Assembly: GCA_021286645.1 (NCBI GenBank)
Contig: JAJTBZ010000037.1
Span: 1 to 64,000, forward strand
Reading direction: 5' to 3'
From: Ignavibacteria bacterium
GTDB taxonomy: Bacteria > Bacteroidota > Ignavibacteria > Ignavibacteriales > Ignavibacteriaceae
DNA length: 64,000 nucleotides
Both the position numbers and the translations under genes were made by a program. Shown here in pieces: positions 19,101 through 28,672 of this stretch (its first letter is position 1; each line of letters opens with the position of its first letter). The notes below the pieces were generated by a model. The model searched no databases and had not been told where the DNA came from. It saw only the letters and a list, made by a program, of their open reading frames with translations.

Positions 19101-19815
19101 GAAAATGTATAAACATATTGTTGATTCCATCCGTACTCAATTATCTGATGCGGCGGATGAGGAAACGAGAAAAGCGGCTGAGCGATATTTTCGTGAGCCG
19201 ATATTATGTTATGGCCTGAAGAATGCTGAAGTTCATAAAATTGGCAGAGAGCATTGGGCAGAAGTAAAAAAGTTGGAACCGGATGTGTTTTACCTGCTAT
19301 GTGAAGATTTGTTTCAATCCAATTACACAGAAGAGGCATTTATAGCAGCTGACTGGCTGGCGAAATCTTCGAAGAAATTCAGGAGAGAGGATCTGCCGTT
19401 ATTCAGGAGGTGGATAGATCAGTATATTAATAATTGGGCGAAGTGCGATAGCTTATGCAACCACGCTATGGGAGATTTTATCGATCGTTATCCTGATGCA
19501 GTTGCCGAATTGAAACTTTGGGCGCGTTCGGCAAACCGATGGATGAGAAGAGCAGCAGCTGTAACCTTGATACTTCCCGCGCGCAGGGGTGACTTTCTAC
19601 AAGATGCTTTTGAACTGGCCGATATATTGCTTACTGATGCAGATGATATGGTGCAGAAAGGATATGGCTGGTTATTGAAAGAAGCTTCAAAGAAACACCA
19701 GGAAGAAGTATTTAATTTTGTCGTGGAAAGAAAGTCAGAAATGCCCAGAACCGCTTTGCGCTACGCGATAGAAAAAATGCCGCAAAATTTGAGGATTATC
19801 GCCATGAGCCATTAA
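19093..19815 (+). CDS. DNA alkylation repair protein, AlkD-like HEAT repeat
   Basis: A 240-residue all-helical protein resembling AlkD glycosylases, which remove N3- and N7-alkylated purines. Family landmarks are the N-terminal YFREPILCYGLKNAEVHKIG, a central NNWAKCDSLCNHAMGDF and the following RSANRWMRRAAAVTLI, where the aromatic and Arg residues line the DNA-binding groove. Several members of this superfamily are not active on alkylated bases, so the exact role stays open. The start overlaps the deacetylase end by eight bases, and the hairpin at 19820-19856 ends the transcript. Confidence 0.88.
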   Translation: MSKKMYKHIVDSIRTQLSDAADEETRKAAERYFREPILCYGLKNAEVHKIGREHWAEVKKLEPDVFYLLCEDLFQSNYTEEAFIAADWLAKSSKKFRREDLPLFRRWIDQYINNWAKCDSLCNHAMGDFIDRYPDAVAELKLWARSANRWMRRAAAVTLILPARRGDFLQDAFELADILLTDADDMVQKGYGWLLKEASKKHQEEVFNFVVERKSEMPRTALRYAIEKMPQNLRIIAMSH

Positions 19816-19819
19816 GTAT

Positions 19820-19856
19820 ATTCGCGCCGGCTTCAGAGACCACTGCCGGCGCGAAT
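19820..19856. terminator. hairpin between converging genes
   Basis: A perfect 12-bp stem ATTCGCGCCGGC / GCCGGCGCGAAT (19820-19831 with 19845-19856) lies between the AlkD-like gene and the M14 peptidase, which converge. T runs are short on both sides. Confidence 0.6.
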
Positions 19857-19872
19857 ACTCATTAACCAAAAG

Positions 19873-22800
19873 CTATTTAAGAACCACCATTTTTTTTGTT
19901 GCTGTATATGTACCCGCTTTAATGGTATAGAAATATACACCGCTATTCAGGCCGCTTACCGTAACATCTACTGTATAGTCTCCGGCTTCTTTTGTCTCAT
20001 CAACCGGGGTTTTAATTAACTCACCCAGTATATTATATAGTTGCAATGTTACATGAGCAGAGGTCGGTATCTGGTAACGGATTCTGGTAACCGGGTTAAA
20101 AGGGTTCGGGTAATTTTGTTCCAGGGCAAATTTATCCGGCACCAATGCCGAAGATACCAGTAATGAACTGACCTGATCATTCAACAGTTGAGACTGTTCT
20201 CCTTTTCGTATTGTAGCAGTGAAAAGATGTCCATTTGTAGCTGCGTCTCTGAGAGTAACGGCGCAGTTTTCTGCTGCAATGGTTACGGGGTAGCGCGCGC
20301 TGTTCAGGGTAATCTTCAGGTTTGTACCGGAAAAACCTTCTGCATAGTTGCCTGTAGAGAATCGCGCGTCAAAAATGCCCGTGGGTGGCAGGGGAGGTAA
20401 TGCCGGATTTTGTTGTGCCTCGAGAAGCAGTCGTGAACTGCAACCATCTGCCGATGTAATTATTAGTGATCGTGGAACGGCATTCTCATAACTTAATACT
20501 CTCGCCCGTGTTTCAGTTTGGGGAAGATTTAATGTGCCGGCCTGTGTTGCACGTACCCAATAACCTTTTCCTTTTTCCATTGTAGCAGCAACACTGTACC
20601 CGTTGTTGTATTCAAAAAATGATGAATTGATAATATTTGCCGGTATTGTTGTAACTAAATTGGTACTGCAATTTTTACCGTATGGTGCAATAAGATTCCA
20701 GCCGGATTTTAATTCTACCGTATTAGCACTGAGCGGTAAACCGCAGACAGAGAGAGTTGCTCCCTGAGGATAGCGTACCCAATAACCTTTCCCGTTTTGA
20801 AGTACCGACATAGTTGTATATCCATTATCAAACCCAAACGCGCTGGAAGTTGCCTGGGGAAACAAACCGGTGGGAGCCATATTTGCTGCCTGTACCGGTA
20901 CCGAAACAAGGTTCCAACCCTGGTTCATTCCAATACTGCCGCATGTTTCTTTCTTATATTCAATTTGCAGTTTTGTTAATTCCGGGTTTGTAATAGTTAC
21001 CTGATTTTGTGTTCTCATATCAATATTTACAACAGTGCCGGTAATAATATCTTTCAGAATGAACTTACCGACAGGCAATACAGCCGGATCCCATGTGAAT
21101 TTAACAGGGCGGGTTGAAGATGAAGGCAGAAAGCTCATTAACCAGGTTATTGAGGTCAGGCTGTCATTCCTGAAATCCTTTAGCGCGCTGATATTTGAAC
21201 TGCCGGGGTACGTAAAGTATGCAAATAGAACTCCGGTTGGCGGCGTAGCCGCTTTCGGGGGTAATGGAATTTCGCCCAGGGCTGTATCTAAACCATCAGT
21301 AGCGGAAGAACTTGTTCCAAAGACAAGAGGCACCTGGAAACTGCCTGTATCACTAACAGTTATGGGGCATGACCAGGTAAGTGCCGGAGGTGCAGGCAGA
21401 GTATAAACAACAACAGCGATGTCATCGACATACCAGCCATCGAAGTTATCGGCATTATCAGACATGAGTTGAAAGCGCAATTTTATCTGCTGATTCGCGT
21501 AGGGAGAAAGGTCAATTTCTTCATTCAGCCAACCACCCGAATTGCCATCGTAGCACGGGGTGCCCGCTGGTTTCTGTGTACCTGAGCCGGAAGCGGCAAT
21601 GGTATATTTACCGGGGAGAGACGTCCAGGATACGCCCCCGGTGGTAGATATCTGAACCATCCCGCAATCCCATTTCTTTTCAAGGTCATACCTGGTTGCG
21701 AAATTTAATTTTGCCACACTATAGCCGGTAAGGTTAATCGGGTTGGTGGTAGTCATAGTTACTGTTGAACTGGAGATATAATTCCCGTTCTTGCTGTCTG
21801 TGTAGCAGGAAAAAGGAGAATTATAGGTAGCAGTAGTTGTTTCCCATTTCGGGGCGGAAGAAGGAGTTGCTGTTACAGTCCAGTTCGTAGCAATAGAATT
21901 TCCCGAATCTCTAAAAAGATAGGTGGGGATTCCTACAGTGAGTGCAATCGTATCGAGTGATGTAGTAGCCTGCCCCAGTGCTGTTTTTACGGCAATCTTT
22001 AAAACGGTATTTGCCGGTATTCCCGATTGAATAATGAACTTTACCGATGATGCCGGCGAATAGGTTGAGAGAGCCGGGATGGAATCGGTAACCCGGAATG
22101 TTGTTGAGGTTAGCATCTGGATCCCCGGCGATACCGGCATAATGGAAACATCGGTATTCTTGCCCGAAGAAAGTCCGGAGTTTTTAAGAACCACCTTCAT
22201 AGTGATAGTATCATTAGGGATGAAATAACTTCTGTTGTACGATGCAGAATTGAAGGTAGTATAGGCACCCGCAATCCATGACTGAAACAAATTAGGCCGG
22301 ATATTGCCTTCGGCAAGAGGCAGAATGCGTGTCTGCGGAGGCCAGAAATCATCGGAAGCGCCGCCAACTTCAAATGTGTAAGAAATAGTTTTCCCTTTCT
22401 GAGTCTGCTCGCCGTAACCCCAGTCACGGGCTGTTCCGTTGGAGCAATACCCTAAAGTTGTATAACTATTTCCAACGGTGTAGCCGTTATATTTTGCCAT
22501 ATAGGCAGCATAGCCATTGTACAGTGCTGAATCAGGCGTGAGTCCGTTAATATAACCCCAGGGATATATAATAGAGTTGTTGTATGAATGATAATTGATA
22601 TACGTCTTAAAATTTTTGCTGAGGAAAAGATCTCGGATATGTTGTGTTTCCGGCTCGGAGAACGCGGATGGGCCGCGATATGTTTCATCGCCTGCAATAG
22701 AGCTTGAACCAATATCATCGTACCCCCATTTATAGCCAAAATTACGATTAAGATCTACACCGTACGTATTATTACCATTATTGCGCCTGTTAAGCCGCCA

Positions 22801-23523
22801 GAGCCCGCCTCCGGAAGGATTTGTCTGATGATTGTATTCGTACCCATCGGGATTAAAACATGGTACGAAGTAAAATTCCCTGTTATTCACCAGGTATGTT
22901 ACTTCGGCGTTAGTGCCGTAATTTTCAATCAGGTACCACATGTAATATAACACGCAAGCCATAGACTCGGGCTCGCGAGCATGAATGAGTCCGTCGAAAA
23001 ACACTTGTGGTTTATTCTGGTTAATACCAGGGTTATCGGAAATTCGTACAGCCCAAAGCGGCCTGCCTTCGGTAGAGTTACCGATTGAAAATTTTTCTGA
23101 AACAAGGTTAGGGTATTTTGCGTGCATGCTATCGAGGTTGGCAACCATTTCGGCGAATGTATAAAAGCCTCCCATAGAGCCATAACCAAAACCGGTTACA
23201 CCGTAGGAAGATTTACTTTCAATTAGACTAATTTCGCGATCCGCCGCAGATTTTGCTGAGCGCTCGCGGTAGTAAGCCTCCAGGTCGTCAATAACTACCG
23301 AGTATGGAATTGCCAGGTTGACAAACTGTTTATAGCTTTCCGGTGAGAGAATGAATTCGAATGACCCGTCTTTATTCCGGGTGGAACCTTCAAGATCAAT
23401 ACCGGCCTTTAGCAGTGTAGGTATAGTGCCGGGAGTAAAATTCTGCACGCGAATTTTTTTATATGTTTGAGAGAATACCAAAACGGATAAGCATAAGCAT
23501 ACCACAATTATGCGACGCATCAT
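19873..23523 (-). CDS. secreted M14 zinc carboxypeptidase with T9SS sorting domain
   Basis: A 1216-residue secreted metallopeptidase. After the signal peptide (1-19) and a prodomain-like region (20-105), the carboxypeptidase T-type catalytic domain spans about 115-425. Zinc ligands H181 and E184 are in GLIHAREPES and the third, H312, in NYHSYNN. Substrate-binding residues lie in GVDLNRNFGYKW, and the catalytic E385 is in SYTFEVGG. A CARDB-like stretch (about 435-540) and a jelly-roll domain (about 560-720, with FDGWYVDDIAV) follow. The last ~500 residues are a scaffold with two 'GWNL...GKGYWVR' repeats and the tail FALEQNYPNPFNP. This scaffold is shared with the protein at 35331-37400. The gene is a single transcription unit. 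Confidence 0.94.
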   Translation of the reverse strand: MMRRIIVVCLCLSVLVFSQTYKKIRVQNFTPGTIPTLLKAGIDLEGSTRNKDGSFEFILSPESYKQFVNLAIPYSVVIDDLEAYYRERSAKSAADREISLIESKSSYGVTGFGYGSMGGFYTFAEMVANLDSMHAKYPNLVSEKFSIGNSTEGRPLWAVRISDNPGINQNKPQVFFDGLIHAREPESMACVLYYMWYLIENYGTNAEVTYLVNNREFYFVPCFNPDGYEYNHQTNPSGGGLWRLNRRNNGNNTYGVDLNRNFGYKWGYDDIGSSSIAGDETYRGPSAFSEPETQHIRDLFLSKNFKTYINYHSYNNSIIYPWGYINGLTPDSALYNGYAAYMAKYNGYTVGNSYTTLGYCSNGTARDWGYGEQTQKGKTISYTFEVGGASDDFWPPQTRILPLAEGNIRPNLFQSWIAGAYTTFNSASYNRSYFIPNDTITMKVVLKNSGLSSGKNTDVSIMPVSPGIQMLTSTTFRVTDSIPALSTYSPASSVKFIIQSGIPANTVLKIAVKTALGQATTSLDTIALTVGIPTYLFRDSGNSIATNWTVTATPSSAPKWETTTATYNSPFSCYTDSKNGNYISSSTVTMTTTNPINLTGYSVAKLNFATRYDLEKKWDCGMVQISTTGGVSWTSLPGKYTIAASGSGTQKPAGTPCYDGNSGGWLNEEIDLSPYANQQIKLRFQLMSDNADNFDGWYVDDIAVVVYTLPAPPALTWSCPITVSDTGSFQVPLVFGTSSSATDGLDTALGEIPLPPKAATPPTGVLFAYFTYPGSSNISALKDFRNDSLTSITWLMSFLPSSSTRPVKFTWDPAVLPVGKFILKDIITGTVVNIDMRTQNQVTITNPELTKLQIEYKKETCGSIGMNQGWNLVSVPVQAANMAPTGLFPQATSSAFGFDNGYTTMSVLQNGKGYWVRYPQGATLSVCGLPLSANTVELKSGWNLIAPYGKNCSTNLVTTIPANIINSSFFEYNNGYSVAATMEKGKGYWVRATQAGTLNLPQTETRARVLSYENAVPRSLIITSADGCSSRLLLEAQQNPALPPLPPTGIFDARFSTGNYAEGFSGTNLKITLNSARYPVTIAAENCAVTLRDAATNGHLFTATIRKGEQSQLLNDQVSSLLVSSALVPDKFALEQNYPNPFNPVTRIRYQIPTSAHVTLQLYNILGELIKTPVDETKEAGDYTVDVTVSGLNSGVYFYTIKAGTYTATKKMVVLK

Positions 23524-23696
23524 ATATATCTCTTGCTATTACTGATAAGGGAAGTGAAACTTTGCTCCGTTTAGAAAATAGAGAAAAAAATACAGAAAGT
23601 AAAGAGCATACCGGAATTTTTCGGATGTTGTTTTGAGCACCAGAAAATTATTCAATATATTGTATTATTAAGAATGAGAAAACCAGATTTCGAAGA

Positions 23697-24839
23697 ATGT
23701 TGAGACAAATAATATTATTAATCCTATTGGTATCGGCCTGTAGTTTAACACGGGCTGCAAAATTTAATGCCGACAGCACAATTAATTTGGGAATACGGCA
23801 GATATATTCATTGCAATTTGATAAAGCCGAGGAGTCATTCCGCCGATTGATAGCAGAGGAACCGACGCATCCGGCGGGCAGATTTTTTCTGGCTATGATC
23901 GACTGGTGGCGAATTCTTGTAGACCTGAATAATGAACAATATGATGATTTATTTTTTCAAAAACTTGAAGATGTAATTTACCAGTGCGATAAGATTTTGG
24001 ATGAGCACCCGGATAACGTAGAAGCGCTATTCTTTAAAGGAGGGGCTATCGGGTTCCGTGGAAGGCTGCACGCGGTTCGTGAAAGCTGGCTGAAAGCTGC
24101 CGATGACGGCAGGGCGGCATTGCCCATTGTAGAAAAAGCCTCGAAGCTGGATCCGAATAATAAAGACGTGTTACTGGGCTTTGGTTTGTATAATTATTAT
24201 GCTGCTGTAATTCCCGAAGATTTCCCGTTGGTAAAACCACTGATGATATTTTTCCCGAAGGGCGATAAAGAGCAGGGTATACAGCAATTGACGGAAGTGG
24301 CACAAAACGGGCGGTACGCGCGTGTTGAGGCCCGGTATTTTTTAATGACGTTGTATTCCAATTATGAGCATAATAGCTGGAAGGCAAAGCAGTATGCTGA
24401 GATGCTGACCGATGAATTTCCGGATAATTCAGTTTTTAAACGCTGGCGCGGACGGGTTCACGTGCAGCTTGGCGAAACGGATAAATATGTAAGTACATAC
24501 CGGGAAATATATCAGGACTGTCTTAAGAAAAAAAACGGTTATGAAATTTCGGCCCAACGTGAAGCTGTTTACTATCTGGGAGTTTATTATAAGAGTAAAC
24601 ATGATATCGATTCAGCAAAAATGTATCTGGCCGAATGCCTGAAGCTTTCGGAAAAGTATGATAAATCAGAGGAAAGTGGTTTTATTGTAAATTCGACATT
24701 GTTTTTGGGAATGCTGCATGATGCAGCGAATGAGCGCGAGGCAGCATTGGCCTGTTATAAGAGGGTCACTGATATGAAAGATTTTCAGAATTCCCAAAAA
24801 ATTGCAAAATCCTATATTGATAATCCATATAAGTGGTAA
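23697..24839 (+). CDS. exported tetratricopeptide-repeat protein
   Basis: A 380-residue protein with a short signal-like N terminus (LRQIILLILLVSACSLTRA; a Cys near residue 15 might make it a lipoprotein, though the context is not a strong lipobox). The rest is helical with TPR-like repeats, for example FDKAEESFRRLIAEEPTHPAGRF at about 44-66, CDKILDEHPDNVEALFFKGG and SAKMYLAECLKLSEKYDKSEESG. TPR units mediate protein contacts. The gene leads a tight operon: the universal-stress gene starts one base after its stop, followed by the antiporter. This suggests a shared envelope-stress or ion-balance role, which is inference. Confidence 0.82.
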   Translation: MLRQIILLILLVSACSLTRAAKFNADSTINLGIRQIYSLQFDKAEESFRRLIAEEPTHPAGRFFLAMIDWWRILVDLNNEQYDDLFFQKLEDVIYQCDKILDEHPDNVEALFFKGGAIGFRGRLHAVRESWLKAADDGRAALPIVEKASKLDPNNKDVLLGFGLYNYYAAVIPEDFPLVKPLMIFFPKGDKEQGIQQLTEVAQNGRYARVEARYFLMTLYSNYEHNSWKAKQYAEMLTDEFPDNSVFKRWRGRVHVQLGETDKYVSTYREIYQDCLKKKNGYEISAQREAVYYLGVYYKSKHDIDSAKMYLAECLKLSEKYDKSEESGFIVNSTLFLGMLHDAANEREAALACYKRVTDMKDFQNSQKIAKSYIDNPYKW

Positions 24840-24840
24840 T

Positions 24841-25689
24841 ATGAGCAAAATGTTTAAAACAATTGCCATTGCACTGGCATATTCACCAACCAGCCATTTG
24901 CTTTTTCGTGAGGCGAAAAATCTTCTTGATTCGGGAGCAACAAAGTTGGTAATAATACATGCCGGGCAGGCAGCAGAAACCCAAAAGAAGATGCTGCCGG
25001 AACTTACCGCTCAGTACGGAATTGATGATGCTCTGGTTACATATATCGAAAGCAGCGATGATCCTGAACAGGTTATGAAGAAAAGCTGCAAAACCCATGA
25101 TGTTGATGTACTGCTGATGGGTGCGCAGGTAAAAGAAGGCGTGCTCTCGTATTACAGCGGCTCTATGGCTCGAAATATTATGCGCGATTCTCCCTGCTCA
25201 CTTTTTATTTTGGTGCCGGATATCCGTGCCGGGCAACAGACTTTTGAAAAAATATGTGTTAGTGTTGAGTTCTCGCCGGAAGGCGAGGATATTGTACGTA
25301 AGGCCTACCAGCTTGCCCTGCAACATGGCAGCCGCGAACTCGTTCTGCTGCGTGAATTGATGGTGCCAGGATTGGCAATTACTGTTCATGATGGCGGAAG
25401 TAACGAAACAGAGGAACTGCGTTTACAATGGGAAGATACGGAGAATAAAAAATTAGAAATGTTGGCCCGGGAGCTTAAGCTTACAGACGTGCGTGTTCGT
25501 TTCCGGATAATCTATGGCAAAAAGGGATTTGAGGCTAACCGGTTTGCTCGCGAAGAAGGGGTGAACCTGTTAATTGTCCAGGCACAGAAACGAAAATTTA
25601 AATTAATGGACAGGATATTCCAGCACGATCAGGAATTTTTATATAAGGAATTACCCTGCTCGCTTTTATGTGTAAAAGAAAAACCGTAG
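24841..25689 (+). CDS. tandem universal stress protein (two UspA domains)
   Basis: A 282-residue cytoplasmic protein with two UspA folds (about 1-140 and 145-282). The first begins FKTIAIALAYSPTS and contains LLMGAQVKEGVLSYYSGSMA, an approximate form of the nucleotide loop G-2x-G-9x-G(S/T). The second begins FEKICVSVEFSPEGE and lacks a clear loop, so only the first domain may bind ATP. The ATG at 24841 was chosen because it starts one base after the TPR stop and gives the standard Usp N terminus; an in-frame start at 24802 would lie inside the TPR gene. Three bases separate it from the antiporter, a pairing that suggests control of that transporter. Confidence 0.88.
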   Translation: MSKMFKTIAIALAYSPTSHLLFREAKNLLDSGATKLVIIHAGQAAETQKKMLPELTAQYGIDDALVTYIESSDDPEQVMKKSCKTHDVDVLLMGAQVKEGVLSYYSGSMARNIMRDSPCSLFILVPDIRAGQQTFEKICVSVEFSPEGEDIVRKAYQLALQHGSRELVLLRELMVPGLAITVHDGGSNETEELRLQWEDTENKKLEMLARELKLTDVRVRFRIIYGKKGFEANRFAREEGVNLLIVQAQKRKFKLMDRIFQHDQEFLYKELPCSLLCVKEKP

Positions 25690-25692
25690 TAA

Positions 25693-27384
25693 ATGAAATT
25701 AAGCTCGCATGACATAACTCACCTGTTAATACTGATCGCCCTGCTTCTCAGCGTAGCACGGGCAAGCGGTGAATTGTTCCGGTTGATTAAGCAGCCGGTG
25801 ATAATTGGTGAGATAATCGCGGGAATAATTTTAGGGCCAAGTGTTCTGGGGCATTTATATCCCGGTTGGTATGCTGATTTATTTGTGAAATCTCCAACAG
25901 TATCTGTAGCCCTTGATGGTCTTGTTCAAATTGCACTCGTAATGCTGCTGCTGATATACGGGCTGGAAGTCGATCTTTCGATGGTAATGAAGCAGGGAAA
26001 AACAGCTTTCCTTACCAGTATTATGAGTTTTGCAGTTCCGTTTATCTGTGGTTTCGCCGGCGGCTTCTTTGCCCCTGGTTTACTTGGCGCGGGCCCCAAT
26101 GTAAATCCACTGGTCTTTGGGTTGTTTTTGGGCGTGGCGTTTAGTATTACGGCTTTACCCGTTGTTGCGCGTACTTTAATGGATCTGGGACTTTTTAAAT
26201 CGAATATCGGCAGTACCATAATTGCTTCGGCAATGGGAATTGATTTTATTGGCTGGCTGATTTTTTCGGTAATCTTAGGATTGCTTGGTAAAGAAATTAC
26301 ACCGTTCGGGTTTACCGGTACTTTTCTGGTTACTATTGTATTTGTTGTTTTCCTTTTAGTATTTGGACGTAAGTTAATCAACAGGCTGCTGCCATTTATT
26401 CAGAGTAAATTTTCGTTTCCCGGCGGGGTTTTAAACTTTGTTCTGATTTTGGGTTTTTTCGGTGCTGCGTTTACAGAATATATTGGTATTCATGCAATTT
26501 TTGGCGCGTTCATTATTGGTATGGCAATTGGCGATTCACCCCATTTGCGCGAACAGACCCGTGAAATTATCCAACAATTTGTAACAAATATTTTCGCTCC
26601 GTTATTTTTTATATCTATCGGACTGAAAGCGGATTTTATCGGGAATTTTAATTTGTTTTATGTAGTGCTGTTTATCGGGGTCGCGTTTGTTACGAAAATT
26701 GCGGGCAGTATGGCCGGGGCAATCTGGGGCGGGTTAAGAAAAAATGATGCTCTGATAGTAGGGTTTGGAATGAACTCTCGCGGGGCTATGGAAATTATTT
26801 TGGGTCTGCTTGCTTTGCAATACAAAGTTATTGGCGAAGAGGTGTTTGTAACGCTTGTACTTATGGCATTAGTAACATCGCTGAGCAGCGCGCCCCTGAT
26901 GAGTTATTTTATGAATCGTTCTTCTGTTCTAATAAAAGCTGCCGGGTTATTAAAGCCCCGGCATGTTATAGTTTCGCGCGCAGTTTCTGTGCAGGGAGTA
27001 ATTGAAGAACTTGCCACGGTAGCCGCCCGAAGCGTTAAGTTATCGAAAGATTTAATTTATCAGCAGGTATATGCCCGTGAAGTTGATTTGCCTACCGGGC
27101 TGGCGAATGGCATAGCAATACCACATGCCCGGGTGCAGGTTAATGCCCCCTATATGGCCTTGGCATACGTGCCAGACGGGCTCGATTTCGGGGCGCTTGA
27201 TCAAATTCCCGCCCGATGGGTTTTTCTGCTGTTAACACCAAATAATGAAAACGAAACGCAGCTTGAACTACTTGCATCAGTCGCGCGCCTTGCAGAAGAA
27301 ATTGGTACGGTCCGGTTGGCCCCGGTGCCCGAAAGCAAAGATATTCATCACGCCGTAACAGCACTTTTGGCAAAAAATGCATAA
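25693..27384 (+). CDS. CPA2 cation:proton antiporter fused to a PTS EIIA-like domain
   Basis: A 563-residue fusion. Residues 1-408 are a monovalent cation:proton antiporter of the CPA2/Kef type with about 12 helices. Signs are QPVIIGEIIAGIILGPS at 34-50, ASAMGIDFIGWL with the ion-path acid D184, and GIHAIFGAFIIGMAI followed by FFISIGLKADF. The C-terminal domain (about 425-563) is a PTS type-2 EIIA fold with H478 in GIAIPHARV, the position that is phosphorylated in true EIIA proteins. The TrkA/KTN domain of Kef channels is absent. A His-phosphorylated or nucleotide-sensing regulatory tail is a reasonable guess. The gene is the third in the TPR-Usp-antiporter operon. Confidence 0.9.
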   Translation: MKLSSHDITHLLILIALLLSVARASGELFRLIKQPVIIGEIIAGIILGPSVLGHLYPGWYADLFVKSPTVSVALDGLVQIALVMLLLIYGLEVDLSMVMKQGKTAFLTSIMSFAVPFICGFAGGFFAPGLLGAGPNVNPLVFGLFLGVAFSITALPVVARTLMDLGLFKSNIGSTIIASAMGIDFIGWLIFSVILGLLGKEITPFGFTGTFLVTIVFVVFLLVFGRKLINRLLPFIQSKFSFPGGVLNFVLILGFFGAAFTEYIGIHAIFGAFIIGMAIGDSPHLREQTREIIQQFVTNIFAPLFFISIGLKADFIGNFNLFYVVLFIGVAFVTKIAGSMAGAIWGGLRKNDALIVGFGMNSRGAMEIILGLLALQYKVIGEEVFVTLVLMALVTSLSSAPLMSYFMNRSSVLIKAAGLLKPRHVIVSRAVSVQGVIEELATVAARSVKLSKDLIYQQVYAREVDLPTGLANGIAIPHARVQVNAPYMALAYVPDGLDFGALDQIPARWVFLLLTPNNENETQLELLASVARLAEEIGTVRLAPVPESKDIHHAVTALLAKNA

Positions 27385-27419
27385 TGGAATTTTAATTATT
27401 ACTAAATACGTGAGGTTTT

Positions 27420-28613
27420 ATGAGTAAAGAGTTGGTACTTGAGAAAATTAATCAGGCAGTTCATATACTAAATGAATTGAATATTGACTTATGGCTGATC
27501 TTTGTGCGTGAAAGCCATACAATTCCCGATCCCTGTTTACCCGTAGTTGTTGGGACTAATTGTACGTGGCAGTCAGCATTTTTAATCCACCGGAGCGGGA
27601 ACACCACTGCTTTGGTTGGCTCGTTGGAAGTGCCTCACATGGAATCGGTGGGAACATACCGCCATGTTGTCGGATATGTTAATTCAGTTCAGGAACCACT
27701 ACGTGAATACCTTGAAAGTTATAATCCTCAGAAAATAGCTGTTAATTACTCAATAGATTCAAATTTGGCCGATGGTTTAACTCATGGTATGTATCTTACA
27801 TTAATGCAATATTTACAAGGTACTCCGTTTGCTGAAAGACTGGTTTCCTCAGAGAAAATTATTACAATGCTTCGCGGCAAGAAATCGGCCATTGAAACCG
27901 GTTATATGAAAGAAGCAATTCGCCATACTCTCGAGATGTATGATATGGTGACAGACTATATGAAACCCGGTATGACGGAGAAACAAATTGCAGCTTTCGT
28001 ACTTAATGAGGTGCAACGGCGCGGACTCGAGCTCGCCTGGGATGAAGAGCATTGTCCATCCGTATTTGCCGGCCCTGATACCGCGGGTGCACATTCCGGC
28101 CCTACTGATCGCGTTATAGAAAAGGGGCAGATTGTTAATATGGACTTTGGTGTAAAGGTGAACGGGTATTGTTCTGATTTGCAGCGTGTATGGTACGTGC
28201 TGCAGGATGGTGAAACAGCCCCGCCGCCCGAAGTTCAAAGAGGATTCGATGTTATCAGCGAGGCAATAACACGTGCTTCTAAGAAAATTTCTCCCGGTGT
28301 ACAGGGGGTTGAGGTAGATACAGAAGCGCGGAGTTATATTGTGGAAAATGGATATGAAGAATATCAGCATGGACTTGGACATCAGGTCGGCCGTGTTGTT
28401 CATGATGGCGGCGCTGGCCTGTTCCCCGCCTGGGAACGATATGGTAATTTACCTTTTCTGCCCATAGAGAAAGGACAGATATTTACAATTGAGCCACGGT
28501 TGCCGGTAAAAAAACACGGGGTAGTTACCATGGAAGAAATGATTCAGGTAACGGACTACGGTTGTATATGGCTTTCTGAAAGACAAAAAGAGTTATTCCT
28601 GATTAGGGGATAA
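27420..28613 (+). CDS. M24-family aminopeptidase (Xaa-Pro type)
   Basis: A 397-residue cytoplasmic metallopeptidase with the creatinase/prolidase layout: an N-terminal domain (1-155) and a pita-bread catalytic domain (160-397). The five metal ligands can be assigned as D242 (NMDFGVKV), D253 (YCSDLQRVW), H321 (GLGHQVGR), E358 (TIEPRL) and E372 (VTMEEMI). The accessory histidine is in VVHDGG. Such enzymes release the residue before proline, or act on dipeptides. A GTGAGG site precedes the ATG, 35 bases after the antiporter stop, so it may be read from the same transcript. A terminator follows. Confidence 0.92.
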   Translation: MSKELVLEKINQAVHILNELNIDLWLIFVRESHTIPDPCLPVVVGTNCTWQSAFLIHRSGNTTALVGSLEVPHMESVGTYRHVVGYVNSVQEPLREYLESYNPQKIAVNYSIDSNLADGLTHGMYLTLMQYLQGTPFAERLVSSEKIITMLRGKKSAIETGYMKEAIRHTLEMYDMVTDYMKPGMTEKQIAAFVLNEVQRRGLELAWDEEHCPSVFAGPDTAGAHSGPTDRVIEKGQIVNMDFGVKVNGYCSDLQRVWYVLQDGETAPPPEVQRGFDVISEAITRASKKISPGVQGVEVDTEARSYIVENGYEEYQHGLGHQVGRVVHDGGAGLFPAWERYGNLPFLPIEKGQIFTIEPRLPVKKHGVVTMEEMIQVTDYGCIWLSERQKELFLIRG

Positions 28614-28634
28614 TGCTCGTCCTAAAATTTTAGT

Positions 28635-28672
28635 AAACTCTTCCTGCAGCCTGTGGGAAGAGTTTTTTATTT
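28635..28672. terminator. bidirectional hairpin between M24 peptidase and pabC
   Basis: A ten-base-pair stem AAACTCTTCC / GGAAGAGTTT (28635-28644 with 28656-28665) is followed by TTTATTTTATG on the plus strand. It overlaps the last codons of the converging pabC gene. Confidence 0.8.
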
